From an uncultured Lachnospiraceae bacterium (lineage in GTDB: Bacteria; Bacillota; Clostridia; Lachnospirales; Lachnospiraceae): a stretch of 6,952 nucleotides of DNA. The stretch covers positions 1-6,952 of the forward strand of contig CAKREB010000031.1 in the NCBI GenBank assembly GCA_934317005.1, read 5' to 3'. The notes under the pieces are model-generated. The model did no database searches and was not told the origin of the DNA. It saw only the letters and a program-made list of their open reading frames with translations. The translations under genes and the position numbers were made by a program. This document shows, piece by piece, positions 6,733-6,952 of this stretch. The first letter of the stretch is position 1; every line of letters begins with the position of its first letter.

Positions 6733-6877
6733 ACACTCTGATCCTATAAGGAACAAAGAGTCGCTTGCGACTCTTTCGCGCTTGAGCGGAATGCGTAGCA
6801 TTTTCTTCTTTTCCGCGAAATGCGCATCCTCACGGAGTGTTTTTTGTGTTATAGGAAACGAGAAGTTTCCTATAACA
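6733..6877. repeat. Intergenic mosaic of inverted repeats, candidate dispersed palindromic element
   Basis: This non-coding stretch is dense in inverted repeats. There is a 10-bp pair at 6755-6764/6767-6776, a 7-bp pair at 6774-6780/6814-6820 (TTTCGCG/CGCGAAA), GCGGAA/TTCCGC at 6786-6791/6811-6816, and AATGC/GCATT at 6790-6794/6798-6802. A perfect 13-bp hairpin lies at 6847-6877. The octamer TCCTATAA occurs at 6742-6749 and 6868-6875, and its complement at 6849-6856. GC content is visibly higher than in the flanking AT-rich DNA. An open frame on the minus strand (6661-6921) crosses it but also runs through the intron end, so it is unlikely to be a gene. A MITE-like or REP-like element would fit; copies elsewhere are not visible here. 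Confidence 0.55.
6847..6877. repeat. Perfect 13-bp hairpin abutting the intron 3' splice site
   Basis: TGTTATAGGAAAC (6847-6859) and its exact complement (6865-6877) flank a 5-nt loop. Neither strand has a T-tract after it, so it is not a normal intrinsic terminator. On the intron strand it is the first sequence of the 3' exon, starting right after the predicted last intron base at 6878. Confidence 0.7.
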
Positions 6878-6952
6878 ATCGAGTAGGAGGGAAAATTAAA
6901 TAAATTTTCCCGACCTCTCACACCACCGTACGTACGGTTCCGTATACGGCGG
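6878..6952 (-). mobile_element. 3' end of a group II intron (domains V and VI), class C-like
   Basis: On the minus strand 6952-6923 folds as domain V. The lower helix is CCGCCGTA with TACGGTGG, including a G-U pair at the middle base of the catalytic triad. There is a 2-nt bulge (CG, 6932-6931), a 4-bp upper helix and the tetraloop GAAC. The triad is CGC (6951-6949), the form I associate with bacterial class C introns, instead of AGC. The outer pairs of domain V lie past the edge. Domain VI follows: a 9-bp hairpin (6903-6911 with 6889-6897), then GAGAGG pairing with CCTACTC and leaving A6884 bulged. That A lies 7 nt from the predicted end ...CTCGAT at 6878, the canonical branch-point distance. 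Domains I-IV and any reverse transcriptase are outside the window, so completeness and activity cannot be judged. Confidence 0.85.

Noticed and set aside
6661..6921. 86-codon open frame on the minus strand
   Set aside because: It starts inside the intron's domain V-VI junction and crosses the splice site and the palindromic block. It has no convincing ribosome site and matches no recognisable family. The RNA and repeat explanation fits better.

Overview
The window looks like chromosomal DNA from a low-GC Clostridia member, most likely Lachnospiraceae. The evidence is the AT-rich intergenic DNA, GGAGG-type ribosome binding sites, a single-chain PurL of about 1,250 residues, a two-domain rubrerythrin typical of anaerobes, and tRNA genes without an encoded CCA. 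The family assignment is an inference from gene style. Every gene I can support lies on the minus strand, so the window is transcribed from right to left.

Layout in the direction of transcription, from high to low coordinates. (1) 6878-6952 is the 3' end of a group II intron: domain V with a CGC triad, then domain VI with a bulged branch-point A. Most of the intron lies beyond the right edge. (2) 6733-6877 is a non-coding mosaic of short inverted repeats that directly abuts the predicted 3' splice site. (3) 5976-6608 encodes rubrerythrin. (4) 5756-5839 is tRNA-Leu(CAG), with a near-consensus promoter and an intrinsic terminator. (5) 5424-5673 is the remnant of a NERD-domain gene, broken by a frameshift and an apparent internal deletion. 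(6) 4047-5303 encodes a membrane-anchored SurA/PrsA-type foldase with a degenerate parvulin-like domain. It has its own promoter, overlapped by an 18-bp perfect palindrome. (7) 157-3912 is purL, FGAM synthase. Its leader has two hairpins, one of which carries an alternative Shine-Dalgarno in its loop and an alternative in-frame ATG in its stem. (8) 2-73 is tRNA-Gly(GCC), whose promoter starts only about 25 bp after the purL stop.

Functionally this is mostly a housekeeping neighbourhood: purine synthesis, secreted-protein folding, peroxide detoxification and two tRNAs. There is no sign of one multi-gene system. The less ordinary parts lie between the genes: the intron end, the palindromic repeat block, the NERD pseudogene, and inverted repeats between promoter and mature 5' end at both tRNA genes. 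I see no CRISPR array, defence island or complete mobile element. The long open frames on the plus strand are antisense shadows of purL, the foldase gene and rbr.
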